Of a stretch of DNA of 64,000 bases, positions 23,293-34,800 are shown one piece after another; position 1 is the first letter of the stretch, and the number at the start of each line of letters is the position of its first letter. The notes under the pieces are model-generated. The model made no database searches, was not told where the DNA came from, and saw only the letters and a program-made list of their open reading frames with translations. The stretch is from Trichoderma breve (taxonomy: Eukaryota; Ascomycota; Sordariomycetes; Hypocreales; Hypocreaceae), in the NCBI RefSeq assembly GCF_028502605.1, contig NC_079233.1, forward strand, positions 3,782,001 through 3,846,000, written 5' to 3'. A program made the position numbers and the translations under genes.

Positions 23293-24304
23293 ATGGGTAA
23301 GAATCCTCATTTACCAGTTCACCTTTCCGAGAATGCGCGTTGTTGGGAGGACATGATGCCGTCGAATTTCGCCGTAAAAATCAACAAAATCGCCATATGC
23401 CGAACTGGGATCTCGATTCAACCAATCGATTGAAAATTGATGATGCGGTGCCTGGAAGAGGGGGGACTGGACTTGACAGCCATCGTATTACGTCTGCGAA
23501 GAGCAAGGAGTTTTGCTATGGAAGATTTCTTCAAATCGAGACTCGACGACCCTGAGGAAACCCGGCAAATTTGGCACGAGACTACCGGCAGCGCGCATTC
23601 GACGGAACTCACTTCTCACAAACCTCTATGGCCTTGGATACTAACAACATGCAATCAGGTCGTCTTCAGGAGTACGAGGTCATTGGCCGCCACTTGCCCA
23701 CCGAGGCCAACCCTACCCCGGCCATGTACCGGATGACCATCTTCGCCCCTAACGAGACGGTCGCCAAGTCCCGTTACTGGTACTTCTTGCGTGGTCTCAA
23801 GAAGGTCAAGAAGGCCACCGGTGAGATCGTCAGCATCAAGGCGGTATGTGGTTTACCCAGTTCGAAAAGTCTGCAGGCGGAATAGCGACTGACGGCGAGG
23901 AAATTCTAGATCCACGAGAAGCACCCCGAGAAGGTCAAGAACTTCGGTATCTGGCTGCGATACGACTCTCGCTCTGGCACTCACAACATGTACAAGGAGT
24001 ACAGAGAGCTGACCAGAACCGATGCCGTCGAGTCCCTGTACTCTGACATGGCTGCCCGCCACCGTGCCCGTTTCAGGTCCATCCACGTATGTCGAACACA
24101 AATCTGGTATAGATGTCGCTACTTGATTACTGACAATTTACCCAGATCCTCCGTGTTGTTGAGGTCGAGAAGACCGCCGACATCAAGCGCCCCTACATCA
24201 AGCAGCTGGTTTCCAAGAACCTGAAGTTCCCTCTCCCCCACCGCATCACCAAGACCAGCACCCAGAAGCTGTTCAGCGCGAAGCGACCATCCACTTTCGC
24301 TTAA
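23293..24304 (+). CDS. rpl20: 60S ribosomal protein eL20 (L18A/L20)
   Basis: Exons are 23293-23296 (ATGG only), 23659-23843, 23910-24086 and 24146-24304 (174 residues, the usual length). Introns are 362, 66 and 59 bp; a long first intron directly after the start codon is typical of fungal ribosomal protein genes. The protein starts [20 protein letters not shown] and ends [12 protein letters not shown], both hallmarks of eL20, a large-subunit protein near the stalk base. The split Gly codon across the first intron (G+GT) gives the conserved MGRLQEY start. A branch site ACTAAC lies 14 bases before the first acceptor. A possible 5'-UTR intron ending at 23292 would leave the ATGG as a four-base exon. 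Confidence 0.97.
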
Positions 24305-25322
24305 GAATGTTATTGGTTTTGAGGACGGTTGGGCTAGGTTCTGCGGGTGTTTACAACGGATCATGGAAATATCACTGCATTTGCTCGTTTAAAGAAGAGC
24401 ATTGAATGAACCAAAAAATTCTGAACACGGAGTAGATTTTATGACGCAAGAAATGTGAATGTCTCTATGTTTTTTGTACAGCGTCCCGTGTTCATGGATG
24501 GGGAGGCGACCACCGATTCAACTGAGACGTGAATTGGTGTCGAGGTGATAATTCGACGGGGAAAAAAAGCAGGTGGGAGCTCGGCAATTCAAATTATCGA
24601 GTTCAGGCTGCACAATACAAAACAATTGACTTTCAACGAAGCGTCCGTCCCAAGACTTTTCTTGTTTCGAGTGCATGGGCCAGCAGTAACACATTTCTGT
24701 GTTGAGTTTCAGTAACATCTTGACTCTTCTCTTACAAATGACAGCTAACTCTTAACTCTCTTCTTACAAACAGCCAACTGTCATATGTAAACTTCTCTTA
24801 TTTCGTTTTCCATCGTTTTCTGAAATTAGACAACTCAAAAAAGTTCGCTCGAATCATTCCTAATCGGGCTCGCCGTGCTGGCGCGGACCCGGCCATACAA
24901 GTTTCGGCCGACCAACCTATTTGAGACGACAGCCAAGAAGGACGTACTAAAATACTAATCAAAAAGTCCGTCTACAAACGGCCCAAACCACTGGAGAAAA
25001 AAAATGTTATTAAAAGTTATATGCCACACGATGGAGAATGATACCGCTCTCAGCTAGCAATCCGGTATCAATCCGGTATGACTCACGCCAAAGAAAAAAC
25101 GAGGCTGTCTGCATCTTGATGACAGCAAAAGTTGCGTTTTCTTTGAATACTTAAACTGGCCCTAAACCTTCTTTTATTTTATTTCTTAAATTCACTACTC
25201 ATACGATCCTTCTTATCCAGTTCAAGCTCAAGTCTTCTTGGAGTTTTTCAATTCGCGTTTGCCGAACTTGCAGCATTTACACTACATCACTACTCCGTCG
25301 ATACCACAGAAACTTCTACACA
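24305..25322. other. Intergenic, promoter of GNAT gene
   Basis: No gene is seen between the rpl20 stop and the acetyltransferase. The ~150 bases before 25322 are pyrimidine-rich on the plus strand, as in many fungal 5' leaders. Confidence 0.5.
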
Positions 25323-25997
25323 ATGGCACAAAGCAATGGCGCTACTGAGTTAGAATGGGTGACGGTCAAAACAACTCTACCAAAACCCTATCCTCCCATG
25401 TCAGAGCGGGAGCCTATCCGAACTGAGCGCCTCATCCTCCGGCCATACGCCGCCACAGACCTCAATGACTTTCATCTCCTCCGCATACAGCCCGAAGTCA
25501 TGAAGTGGACATCACAGGGCAAGCCCGACACAGACCTAGCACAAACCGAAAAGGTCCTCGCAGACAGGCTACCGGGCACTGATGGTGAATCAGCCTACGA
25601 GTTCGCCATCTGCTGGGCAGAGACCGGCGAGATGATTGGCACAGGTGGCTCTCACATGCGGGTGGGAGAGCTCGGCTGGCCTGTCGTCGGCTACATGTTT
25701 CGATCCGAGTTCTGGGGCAAGGGCATCGCTACTGAAGTTATGAGCGCCATTCTCAAGGCTTACTGGGCACTTCCCCGAGAAGAGGTCGAGATCAAGGTGG
25801 AGAAGAGCACTGTTGAGGGCGAGAGCGAGCGACAGCCAGAGCGCATCACCGCGGTGACGCTGGATAGCAACGGGCCCAGTCAGAATGTATTGGGCAAACT
25901 TGGCTTTAAGCTGGTCAAGAAATGGGAGGAAGAGGAGCCTAACACGAAAGTGATGGAGCTCCTCTATGGATATGCCGTGCAAACGCCGAATGCCTAA
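25323..25997 (+). CDS. GNAT-family N-acetyltransferase, RimJ/RimL type
   Basis: A single exon encodes 224 residues. The fold starts with IRTERLILRPYAATDLNDF, the usual opening of the Acetyltransf_3 (RimJ/RimL) family, followed by a central strand around YEFAICWAETGEMIGTGG and the acetyl-CoA-binding segment FRSEFWGKGIATEVM (the Q/RxxGxG/A-like loop, here GKGIAT). Near the C-terminus, LDSNGPSQNVLGKLGFKLV is the conserved Asn-containing helix plus GF strand. It transfers acetyl from acetyl-CoA to an amine; the substrate is unknown. The context is a compact single gene with an upstream leader and no obvious partner. Confidence 0.88.
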   Translation: MAQSNGATELEWVTVKTTLPKPYPPMSEREPIRTERLILRPYAATDLNDFHLLRIQPEVMKWTSQGKPDTDLAQTEKVLADRLPGTDGESAYEFAICWAETGEMIGTGGSHMRVGELGWPVVGYMFRSEFWGKGIATEVMSAILKAYWALPREEVEIKVEKSTVEGESERQPERITAVTLDSNGPSQNVLGKLGFKLVKKWEEEEPNTKVMELLYGYAVQTPNA

Positions 25998-27119
25998 GTA
26001 AGCATAAGGACGGTGTTGGAGATAACCATATTCGCATATTACACTTTGGAAGCCAAGCGTCTGCATAGTTTATGATTTAGCGATATAGATATGAGGGATA
26101 AAAGTAATACACTACTAAATGGCAACCAAAATAATAATTCATGGTATCCTGTACTTTTACAACGTGACATGCGAATGGAATTGATGAGGAGGGCGGAGAA
26201 GCGCCAGAAGTGACATTTGTTTGGCCGATCTTCCCCGTCTGGGCACACTTGCTTATTCTATGTAAATCAGAGAACAGACCAGCAAATTATGCACGAGTAG
26301 ATGATTCGCAGATTCCGTCAGACACGATATTGTCAAGCGCCCCAAGCCAGGGATGCATCTCCACAAGCTAGCCCGACTTGATCGGAGTGCAAGGAAGCCA
26401 AAACAAGCATGAACATTCACTCATTCGGCCTCCTCGGTAGGCTTGCCGAGCCGAGAGTGCACTAACGCCAGCCTACATAAACGAGAGGCATTCATAGGTC
26501 TGCAAATGAGATGTTAGGTGGAATGTATGCAACTACAGACTGAAGAGGGATGTGTGATGCTCGGGCCGTCTGTGAAGTACCGAATACAATTACACACGAT
26601 GAGTAGACTCCAAAATAGAATGCATAATTCTTGTTTAGTATATCGAAGGAAATGGAGTCGTTGAAAAAATAAGACGAAGTAGTCAGTGAGTCAATGTTTG
26701 TTGCGATATAGCCCTTGTAAATGTTGCCGACTTCGGGCTTACTCGAGTCATTCTTACCAACAAAAGGTCTTTCTTCATTTCAAATCTTCTGTCGCAGCAG
26801 CAGCGATATTGGTTAGTCATGCCTTGATACCAAATAGGATAGAAACACTTGAAGATCAACTTCTTTGCTGGCGACCAAAATAGCCTGTTAGGCAGGTCCT
26901 TGATGGTTATATGGCTGAGGTGGTCATTGGGTTTGCTACAGGACCAACAGCCCCTCCATTTCCTGCGTGTTATACACATCAACACCAAATTACCTACAAC
27001 ACAAAACAAACAAAAAGAGAGAAAGGAAGAAATTACAAAAAAGAGAGAATTCAATTAAAATAGTAAATGGATTTCCTAAATAAGAAGATAAATTCCCAAA
27101 AATCCAAAAATAAATGCCA
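25998..27119. other. Intergenic between GNAT gene and tRNA
   Basis: No supported gene. Short open frames near 26683-27058 occur on both strands without motifs. T-tracts immediately left of 27120 serve the tRNA as a terminator. Confidence 0.5.
27091..27118 (-). terminator. Pol III terminator of tRNA-Phe
   Basis: On the minus strand, directly after the tRNA 3' end, the sequence runs through two T5 stretches (TTTTT), the usual RNA polymerase III stop signal. Confidence 0.6.
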
Positions 27120-27213
27120 TGCGACCTGTGTGGATCGAACACACGACCTTCAGATGTCAAGAGATTGAAGTTGAAGCTTCAGTCTGACGCTCTCCCAGCT
27201 GAGCTAAGGTCGC
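27120..27213 (-). tRNA. tRNA-Phe(GAA): tRNA-Phe (GAA anticodon) with 21-base intron
   Basis: The minus strand folds as a full cloverleaf: acceptor stem GCGACCT paired with AGGTCGC, D-arm TAGCTCAG..GGGAGAGC, anticodon stem TCAGA/TCTGA with loop CTGAAGA (anticodon GAA), and T-arm GTGTGTTCGATCCACAC, with discriminator A at 27120. A 21-base intron (plus-strand 27156-27176) lies one base after the anticodon, the standard site for nuclear tRNA introns; removing it leaves 73 nt. A box (TRGCNNARY-type) and B box (GGTTCGANTCC-type, here TGTTCGATCC) are internal. Confidence 0.97.
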
Positions 27214-27645
27214 AAGCTAATTGGTTGAAAGAATGGGATGCTAATTCAACTTGTGTATGGAGCAGGCAGAAGTGATGGGGGGGAAAGTAAACAAACAATG
27301 GTCCATGCAATTTATGGGCCATTTATTCATTGTCCCTAGTAGCAATTCGTTTGCTTGTTTGATGCTGCGGTATTGAATTTCATTATGTAAAGTCGAAATA
27401 CCGACGCTTCCCAGTCTGGGAGCATTGAATATTTGCCGTTGAAGTGAAAATACGACTGCTAGCCATCCCTAAGAAAAGAGCATTGAATCTCATGTCCTCA
27501 TCCATACCCATAAGATATCTCTTACCCTAAAGAGGAAAAAGACGCCAAACATTGGAAAACCACTATATACATTCGCTTAGAGGCATTACCACCTCTTGAC
27601 GCTCCCATTCAGGAAAAAAAAAAAAGGCCAACCTGCACGCCCTCG
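27214..27645. other. Intergenic between tRNA and chromodomain gene
   Basis: This is 3' flank of the chromodomain gene on the minus strand, with an A12 tract at about 27614. No gene is seen. Confidence 0.5.
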
Positions 27646-28494
27646 TCATTTCTTCCCTGCTTTCTTCTCAGCTTTCTTCTCATAGGCCTCAACTAGACCT
27701 TTGCAATTGGCCAGATTCTTCTTTGGCTCCCACGTGTTGTCCTTGTCGCTGAAGCCCTTCCACTTGACCCTGAAGTAGTGCTCCAGAGTTTCCTCTTCAA
27801 TTCTGGAGTCGATGATTTTCTCCACCTCCCACTCTTTCCGCCCACCTTTAACTTTACCGGTGGCTTCAAATTCCTTGGCTTTCCCGGCGGGCCTGCCTCT
27901 GCGCTTTACTGGTTGTGCCTTGGCTGGTTGTGCCTTGGCTGGTTGAGCCTTTGCTCTCTGTGCTCTGGCTGGCTGTGCTCTGGCTGGCCGTCCAGATTTT
28001 CGAATCGCGCTTTTCACGTCAACGCTTCTCTTTGCGCGCTCTCGCTTCACGGGAGATGCAGCTTTGCGAGCAGGCTTAGCCTGACGCCTGGACGACTGTC
28101 TTGGTGTAGCAGGGGCTGCTGAGGTCTCTTCACCGTTTTCACCGTCTTTGACGTCCTTGGATTGCGCTGGACTCTTTGCCGTGTCTCCTGAGCCATTAAG
28201 CTGTCTGGCCAGTGAAGATCGCGTCGAAGATCTAGCTGATTTGAAGGCCGGCGAAACCGGAGAGTGAACCAGTGAAGCAAAACGTTCAGCCGATGAAATC
28301 TGAGCATCTTCCGGTGAGTGGGGAAGATCCGGTGGTGGCATCTGGTTACTGGACGTGTCCAGCCCAGCCTCTCCAAACATTCTACCCAGACATTAGATTC
28401 AACAGGCGATTGCCAAACCAGAATCTCGCGCTTCCTACTGAGACATGAGCTCGCTCACTTCCGCGCTTTCAACATCATCAAATAACCGGGGCAT
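27646..28494 (-). CDS. Chromodomain protein with basic Ala-Lys-Gln-Pro repeats
   Basis: Exons are 28494-28439 and 28381-27646 (263 residues). The first exon gives MPRLFDDVESAEVSELMSQ and joins MFGEAGLD across a 57-bp intron with a weak GTAGGA donor and TCTAAT branch site; starting at the later Met (28380) is the alternative. The middle is disordered, Ser/Pro/Arg/Lys-rich, with five-residue repeats (PAKAQ, ARAQP) and AT-hook-like GRP cores (RKSGRPAR, VKRRGRPAGK). The C-terminal chromodomain (about 195-250) reads EWEVEKIIDSRIEEETLEHY, FRVKWKGF and NTWEPKKNL, with aromatic positions (Tyr/Trp/Trp) suited to methyl-lysine binding. There is no chromoshadow domain, so it is not a plain HP1. A nuclear chromatin reader is likely; the histone mark is unknown. 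Confidence 0.85.
27904..27998 (-). repeat. 15-bp coding minisatellite (Ala-Lys/Arg-Ala-Gln-Pro)
   Basis: About six degenerate copies of a 15-base unit (plus strand TGGTTGTGCCTTGGC-like) encode the AKAQP/ARAQP repeats of the chromodomain protein. Confidence 0.75.
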
Positions 28495-29194
28495 GACTGC
28501 TGAGTCTGAAATCTTCAAATGAACGCGACCTGGTTTATCAAGCTTTAGGGCAACCACGATGGGAGCACCTGCAAGAGGTGGAGGAGAAGAAAACGCGTTA
28601 GGTGCCTTTGTGTTCTCGGATTGTTTCTATAAGGTGCAGCTTGGAGGAATGGATGTCCTTTCATCTGAAGTATGCGGTCACGTGGTAACCTTCAACACCC
28701 CTTATAAGAGCTCAATTCAAGGCTGTGAAGGAAGATAGAAGCGAAGATATTTTTTTAAAAAATAAAAATAAAAATTAAATAGATAAAATGTATTACCTAT
28801 GCATCTTGCGATGGCATTACAATATCGTCGCCGGGGGTGTCGGGTATAGTAGCGCCTCCTTGCAGCAATCTCCAGGCAGACAGACACAAGGCACCTGAAC
28901 ATGAAACTGCTGGTTAATTGCAGATGGACTTGAAAGTGCATGTATCTAATCACCGCAAGTCAATTCCAAGATATCTTAGCTGTGTCACCCTTCTCTCTAT
29001 CTAGAAGTGAAAAAATGGTACATCAGTCTTTCTTCATGCTACTACATACTAGGTATTAAATGTCCGCTCATCTAAGTGGGTATAACCAAACCCTGCCGCT
29101 TGCAAAGATCTAAGACTTCAATGCTATGCCCTAAAAGATGGGTATGGAACCGTAAATAACTGGGTACATATACATTGCATGATGTGTGGTGAGC
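28495..29194. other. Intergenic between chromodomain gene and ric8
   Basis: 5' flank of the chromodomain gene and 3' flank of ric8, both minus strand. An A/T-rich run lies near 28748-28790. No gene is seen. Confidence 0.5.
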
Positions 29195-30840
29195 TCAGTC
29201 AAGCTCCTCCACCTCATCATCGCCAAGATCACGGAATCTGCCTTCTCGCACTGCCTGTGCGACGGGATTTTCGACATCTATGATGCCGTTGCTTCTAAGT
29301 CTAATAGCTAGATGTTAGTTACTCCTGAAATTGCGTGGATGAGAGACCTTACCGTTCAAAGAGCACAAATAACCTCTCTGCCTCGCGTAGCTGCTCATCT
29401 TCAGTCATTGGCGGCATCTCCGAAACCCTTTCTTGATCCAAGAATTGTCCCGTAATGGGATTCACAAGCCTTTGAGCGCCTGTAGAGTCGCCAGCATTGA
29501 ACGTCGTTGAAGCACTTGCGGGGATCGGTACGTTATTCTGGAATAAAAAGCCAGAAGCAAACCCATACCCGACATTCTCCACAAACTTCGATGCATCCTT
29601 GTCTGATAATTGGAACAGGAGGTGTGAGACGGCATCTCGGAAGGCGGGGGCCATCGGGTTGGTCGAGTTCTTCAGCAATCTTGAAGACAGCGTCTTGCCT
29701 TTCCCAAGAACTGATTTCCGGTCCTCTGCGGTTGGTAGTAGCTTGCCGCTGATATATTGGCGCACTGAGCTGGGTGCACTCTCATGGACCTTAAGCATCG
29801 TGCTGATTAGAGGGGTGACGGTGACATCAAGGTCATTATCACCGTAATTTGCCATTGCCGAGTCAAGAAGAGATATCAGTCTAGCGGCAACTTTGTTAGA
29901 TTCCGAGCTTGGGAAGATGGCTGCTTGGTTTGCGGCCGTCGACAGATCGAGATTAATCAGAGCGTTGACCAATGGTCCGAAAGGAGGCTCCAACGGCTTA
30001 GATGTTGGAATGTCTTGTTTCCACAATAACTCGACAATGTGCGGTACCGCTGGGCTAAATCGAGAGGCTTGATCTTTACAAAAGTGAGTGACATTAAACA
30101 GAAGTTTGAGAATCTCAGCGAGCGCCATATCCTCCATGGGCTGCGGCTGTGCAGGCTTAGTAGCTGCAAGTTTAGCATGCCGGCTGAGATTCTCTGTGAT
30201 ATTCTCGGCGAGGTCATGTTCGGTAATCAGGTTAACCAGATGCTCTTTGGTGCCATAAGTGGAAAGTAGCAAAATTCGTGACGTGAGAAACTCGTTATCC
30301 CAATTGTCAGTTTTGAGCCCCTCACAAGCCTTTATGGCGAATCCCTGGTCTACGAGCATCCGCCTTGTTTCAGGTTTTAGCAGCATCGAGTTAGCCAAAA
30401 CTCTCAAGGCAGCTCGGTTTGTGTCACCAGACGAGCTGTTGAATCCATGCCGTAAAAGCATAGAGATGCCCTTGCAAATGTTAGCCTGATCTCTAGTGCA
30501 AAGCAACTCGTACTTATCAACTACTTACATCTTTGGTAAAGATAGGATCTGCGTTTCGGGGGTCTCGCCCGTAGATCTTCAGCTCTTCCAGGGCCTCATC
30601 TCGGTCTGAAGGACAATCAATAAACGACCTTTACAAATCACCAACGAATGCTGATGTTGACAAACCTTTGGGGAGAAGGGAGGCCTTATCGAGGTCCTCG
30701 GTGAGCTTATTGACTAGCTCAGTCACTGCCTTGAGTTTTGCTGAGTACCTGAGTTAGCTGCAAAGCACGTCTTGAGTATTCAGCGACTGCTAAATGGACT
30801 CACCAGGGCCGGTTGCCGTGCCCAGTTGGATACCAGGCAT
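29195..30840 (-). CDS. ric8: Ric8/synembryn, G-alpha guanine-nucleotide exchange factor and chaperone
   Basis: Exons are 30840-30804, 30740-30666, 30605-30529, 30470-29353 and 29300-29195 (470 residues); introns are 63, 60, 58 and 52 bp. Ric8 folds nascent G-alpha and stimulates its nucleotide exchange without a receptor; in filamentous fungi it is needed for growth, conidiation and virulence-related signalling. The sequence is all-helical armadillo-like, with family blocks ALRVLANSMLLKPETRR, LLFNVTHFC, PFGPLVNALINLDL and a C-terminal region NPITGQFLDQER plus MTEDEQLREAERLFVLFERL. Acceptors were chosen by phase and branch sites: intron 1 ends at the second of two nearby CAGs (PAKLKAVTEL), and intron 3 ends at GCAAG behind GCTAAC, giving TKDGISMLLRHGF. 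The last exon ends in an acidic tail. Confidence 0.93.
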
Positions 30841-31875
30841 GGCGAAAAATGAGTCAGATTAAAGATGCTGAGAGAACATGAAAGGGAGAGAAGTTGGGAC
30901 GGGTCAGATTGCGCGTAACAACCGTCGACGAATTTGAAAGAACAACGAAAGAAAAAGTCAAATGATTCGGCCGCTGCTAAGTATAGAGTCGGATTCTGAC
31001 TGGTCGCCACTGGAGTACAGCTGTTTCGTATTGGCGTATTAGGGGATAAGAGGTGAGTAAGCTGCGATCAGTAGTTGCAGGAGGGAAGAAGAGATGCTAC
31101 TGGTGAAGCAACGATGATAAAGGTCTGACGATTGTCGGGAAAAGTCATGAGAGCCGGGGCGCAAGGGATATGAATGAGATTAATAAGATGGGACGGTGCC
31201 TGTTTATTGAAGCAGGCATGCCGTCATGAGATGACTGACATAAATTTGCGGAACAGCCAGGGTTTCAGCAGATTATCAAGCCCAATATTGGCTGTATGAT
31301 TTTTCCATCTCATCCCATCGAATAGAACTGGACAGCTCTCTTCTTTGTGCCACGATTGGCCGTGGCGATGAATCAGCGGCTCCGTCGGTGGCAATGGAAT
31401 TGCGGAGATTGGCGATAGGCGACGCTGGAGCTCCTGTCTGCAGCCCCTGGACGGGCTGCCAGGTACATGCAACAGGCTCCAGCGAGACACCAAATCGCTT
31501 GTACCCGTAAGACAAATTTGAGAGCCCAGGTCATTAGCCCCAGCGCAGTTGAGCGCTATGTACAGCGGCCACTGCTAAGTTGTAGTGGGGGCAGCGCTAA
31601 AACGCGTGTCGAAGCGTGATCGCGTTTTGCTTAATTGATTTCGGCAAAAATTATGGGCCGTGTCACTCCGTACCTCCTCCCAGCTCATCGCAACGAACTT
31701 GGCCATGATGGCAGACGGACGGCCTTTTTGACGACTTTTTCTGTATCCCCTGTCGAGTTCCAGCCTGGATTCACCTCCTCGAAATAGCGTCTACGAGATC
31801 TCAATGTCGAGCGGGCCGCGCTTCTCTTCTAGCAGATTCACTGCTGTCTAGATCGCCGAACGCTGCATCGCAGCC
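30841..31875. other. Divergent promoter between ric8 and rif1
   Basis: About 1 kb of shared 5' flank. The short open frames on the minus strand near 31224-31515 have no recognisable motif. No gene is supported. Confidence 0.5.
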
Positions 31876-34800
31876 ATGGCATCTTCAGCAGCTCCGGCTC
31901 CAGCATCCAACCTCGAATCGCTGCCGCCACGACCTCCGACGCCTCCACGGGAAACAGGCAAGGACAGTGACTTGTCGGTCAAAACCATCCTCACCCGCGC
32001 TTCTCCGTCTGACCCCCAGGACAGTCTTCAGACTCCGCCAGCCGCCAACACTCCAACCTCGACCGATGTGCCCGACTCCAAACTGATGTCAAGCCGGGCA
32101 AGGAAGACGGTTGTTTGGTCAGCACATACCGAGTACAAGGATCCAATTGACTATCGATCAATCGAAAAGCTTCACCGATCGTCTCCGCTCTCCGTTCCTT
32201 CACCCACATCGAAACCTGTCAAGGGCATCCTCAAACCGTCCCCTTCTCCGAACCCACGCTCCCTATCGTCTGGTGGTGACTTTGATCTGGTCGTTGGCCA
32301 GCCCAACATCATCGAAATGTTGGACTCAACGATAAAGCAGCTGGCTGGTTCCGACCGAGACTCAAAACTCGATGCATATATGGTGCTCTCTAGGGCATTG
32401 AAGGCTTCAAATAACCTCCCTGATCGAGTTGCTTTGCAAGACAAGATGAGCCTATTCATGCAATTCATTCAGCGCGACATCACATCCAAAAACGACACCG
32501 GAGCTCTCGATTCTTCCCTCGTCAACCATGCTCTGACACTTCTCGCCACGTTTCTTCACTTTCCTGCAATTGCTTCCACTCTCACCTCCGATTTTGGAAT
32601 ATTTATCGTCGACCACTCTGTTCGTGCGTTTGAGGATGTCAACACCCCCAAGGATGTTGTACGGCATCTGATGCAAGTCGTTGCCTTTCAAAACTTTTCT
32701 CCCAAGGTGATGACATCTGACCGAGTGGGACGATTGGTAACCGCGCTGCATCAAATTGAGAGCCACCTTAAAGGCAAGAGTATTGTCATGAGTCGAATAC
32801 ACATATATAAGCGTCTCGTCAAACAGGCACGCTTGCATATGGCTACTCATTCAAACTGGCTCAAGGACATGCTCTCGGATATGCTGAGTACCGTCAAAGA
32901 TATTCGCGCTCAGGCAATCAGCCTTGCAACCGAAGCTGGGTTTACCCTCCGGTCCGAGAAGCAGCTTCTACGAAAAACCAGTGAAATCTTTCAAACAACC
33001 AATGACGATCAAACATACATCGAGTTTTACATCCACAGGCTACAGGAAATGCTCAAGGACAGAGCAAGCGCTTCAGCTGTCCCGCAGATATGGAGTGCTA
33101 TCATTCTTTTCATGCGGTGCCCGCTGGAGAGATGGCAGTACTATGGCCCTTGGCTAACTCTTGCCCAGTCTGCCTTCAATATGGCAGACGCTTCCACAAA
33201 ACAGGAAGCAAACTTTGCTTGGAATCGGTACATCTACCTTACTTTAGCCGATAGCAAAACCACACCGAAAATTCTAGGGACCCTCTGCCAGCCTCTTCTG
33301 AGTCAACTACGGAGGAAGGCAAATCCTAGACAGTTGGAAGAAGCCGTGAAACTTCAAAGGACGGTCATCGGTGGCATATGCAATCTTTACTATTATGCAT
33401 TCGCTCCAGGGAATGATAAGTTCTCTCCCGATTCTATATGGGACGTTGCAGTGGAGCCTGTTTTATCACAGCTTATCAGTCTAGATGGCAAGCCCGAGAT
33501 TCCAGGGGATTGTCTTCTACAAGCTGGTCGTATCTTGACAAATCTCATGGATGTGGCTACGCCTCGCATGTGGAGACAGGATCGTATCATGGAGACACCG
33601 CCGGCAAACCCAGATGAACTCCCACCTTTGGACTCGAAATGGGTGAGGCGAAACTGCGATAAAGTGTTTCGAATGGTTGGTCCTATTTTGGAGAAGAAGT
33701 TCATTGACTTGGCCAATAAAGACTCTTTGGTATTTCGCTTATGGCAAGCCTTGGTCGGATCAGTCGCCGCAGCATCGGCGAAGGATATCAAAGTTTCAGA
33801 AGAAACCGCCAAATTTTTTGCATACGCCTTTGGCCTGCTGTCTAAAGTGTGGCAAAAGGGAATACCTTCCGGGGGCAGCGTACACGCCCCGGCGTTTCTG
33901 TCAAGCGTCAAAAACTTTATTGATATCCTCGTCAAGGCACTCGGCGTGCTTCCCTTTACAGAAAAGAAGCTTGCTATGACAGTGGGCAACACTTTTGAAT
34001 CTATTGCAACACCATCTCACAATCAGAGTCGATCAAGTTCTCCGGGAATCGTCCGGACCCCCTTACATCACCTATTCTCCATGCTCTCTTCTGTCCCTCT
34101 GGGAGGTGCTGATGACGATGAGTTGTCTGACTTTTTCCTTTGCGTGTTTGAACCCTTCTTTCACAGCAAAGCAACAAAAGCCCGCTTGGAGCTAGTACAC
34201 GAACTCTTGCAACTGTTGCCTAGAGAGTCGCCATCTCCGTATGGACCGTGGCTGTTGGCTGCACAGAATATCTCTCTATCTCTAGATGATAACGAACCTA
34301 CATCCAACTTGGTGGGCGGCAGTAAATTGCTGGGACCAAAATATCGAGATGTCACTTCTCTGCTTGAACGCGGGCTCGTCGGATACCCCCAACTTCCGTT
34401 GGATCGATGGTTCTCACTATTTGAGCGACTCTCTGAGAATGTAGTCCAGCAACTCGGTGATGCTGGGCGAGCACTCGTTGTTATCGAACCCCTGGCGAAG
34501 GCCCTACTCGACTGTCTTGAAAATAGCAGCGCGAGTCCCCCGCCTGCAACTTCTCTCAAAGCAATCCGCGCGCTTTTCGACGTTGCCAAGCTTCCACGAG
34601 ACCGGACTGCTCTGAATACTGCTCGACAGCGGTTATGGGGGACTTCTATGACAGCCGCGCGAACAAGTTCACTAGATCCATTCGACCACCTTTACAAACT
34701 CGGTAATAGGGCTCTAGAAACTTTCTACAGCAAGATTTCCCTTTTCGATTCCAAGACTGAGATTATACCTTTGATTGAGAGCATTGAAAGCTTCTTGGTC

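Noticed and set aside
23297..23658. Possible snoRNA in the long first intron of rpl20
   Set aside because: A TTGATGA resembling box C (23433) and a later CTGA exist, but the first base of box C is wrong, the ends do not pair and no guide region was recognised.
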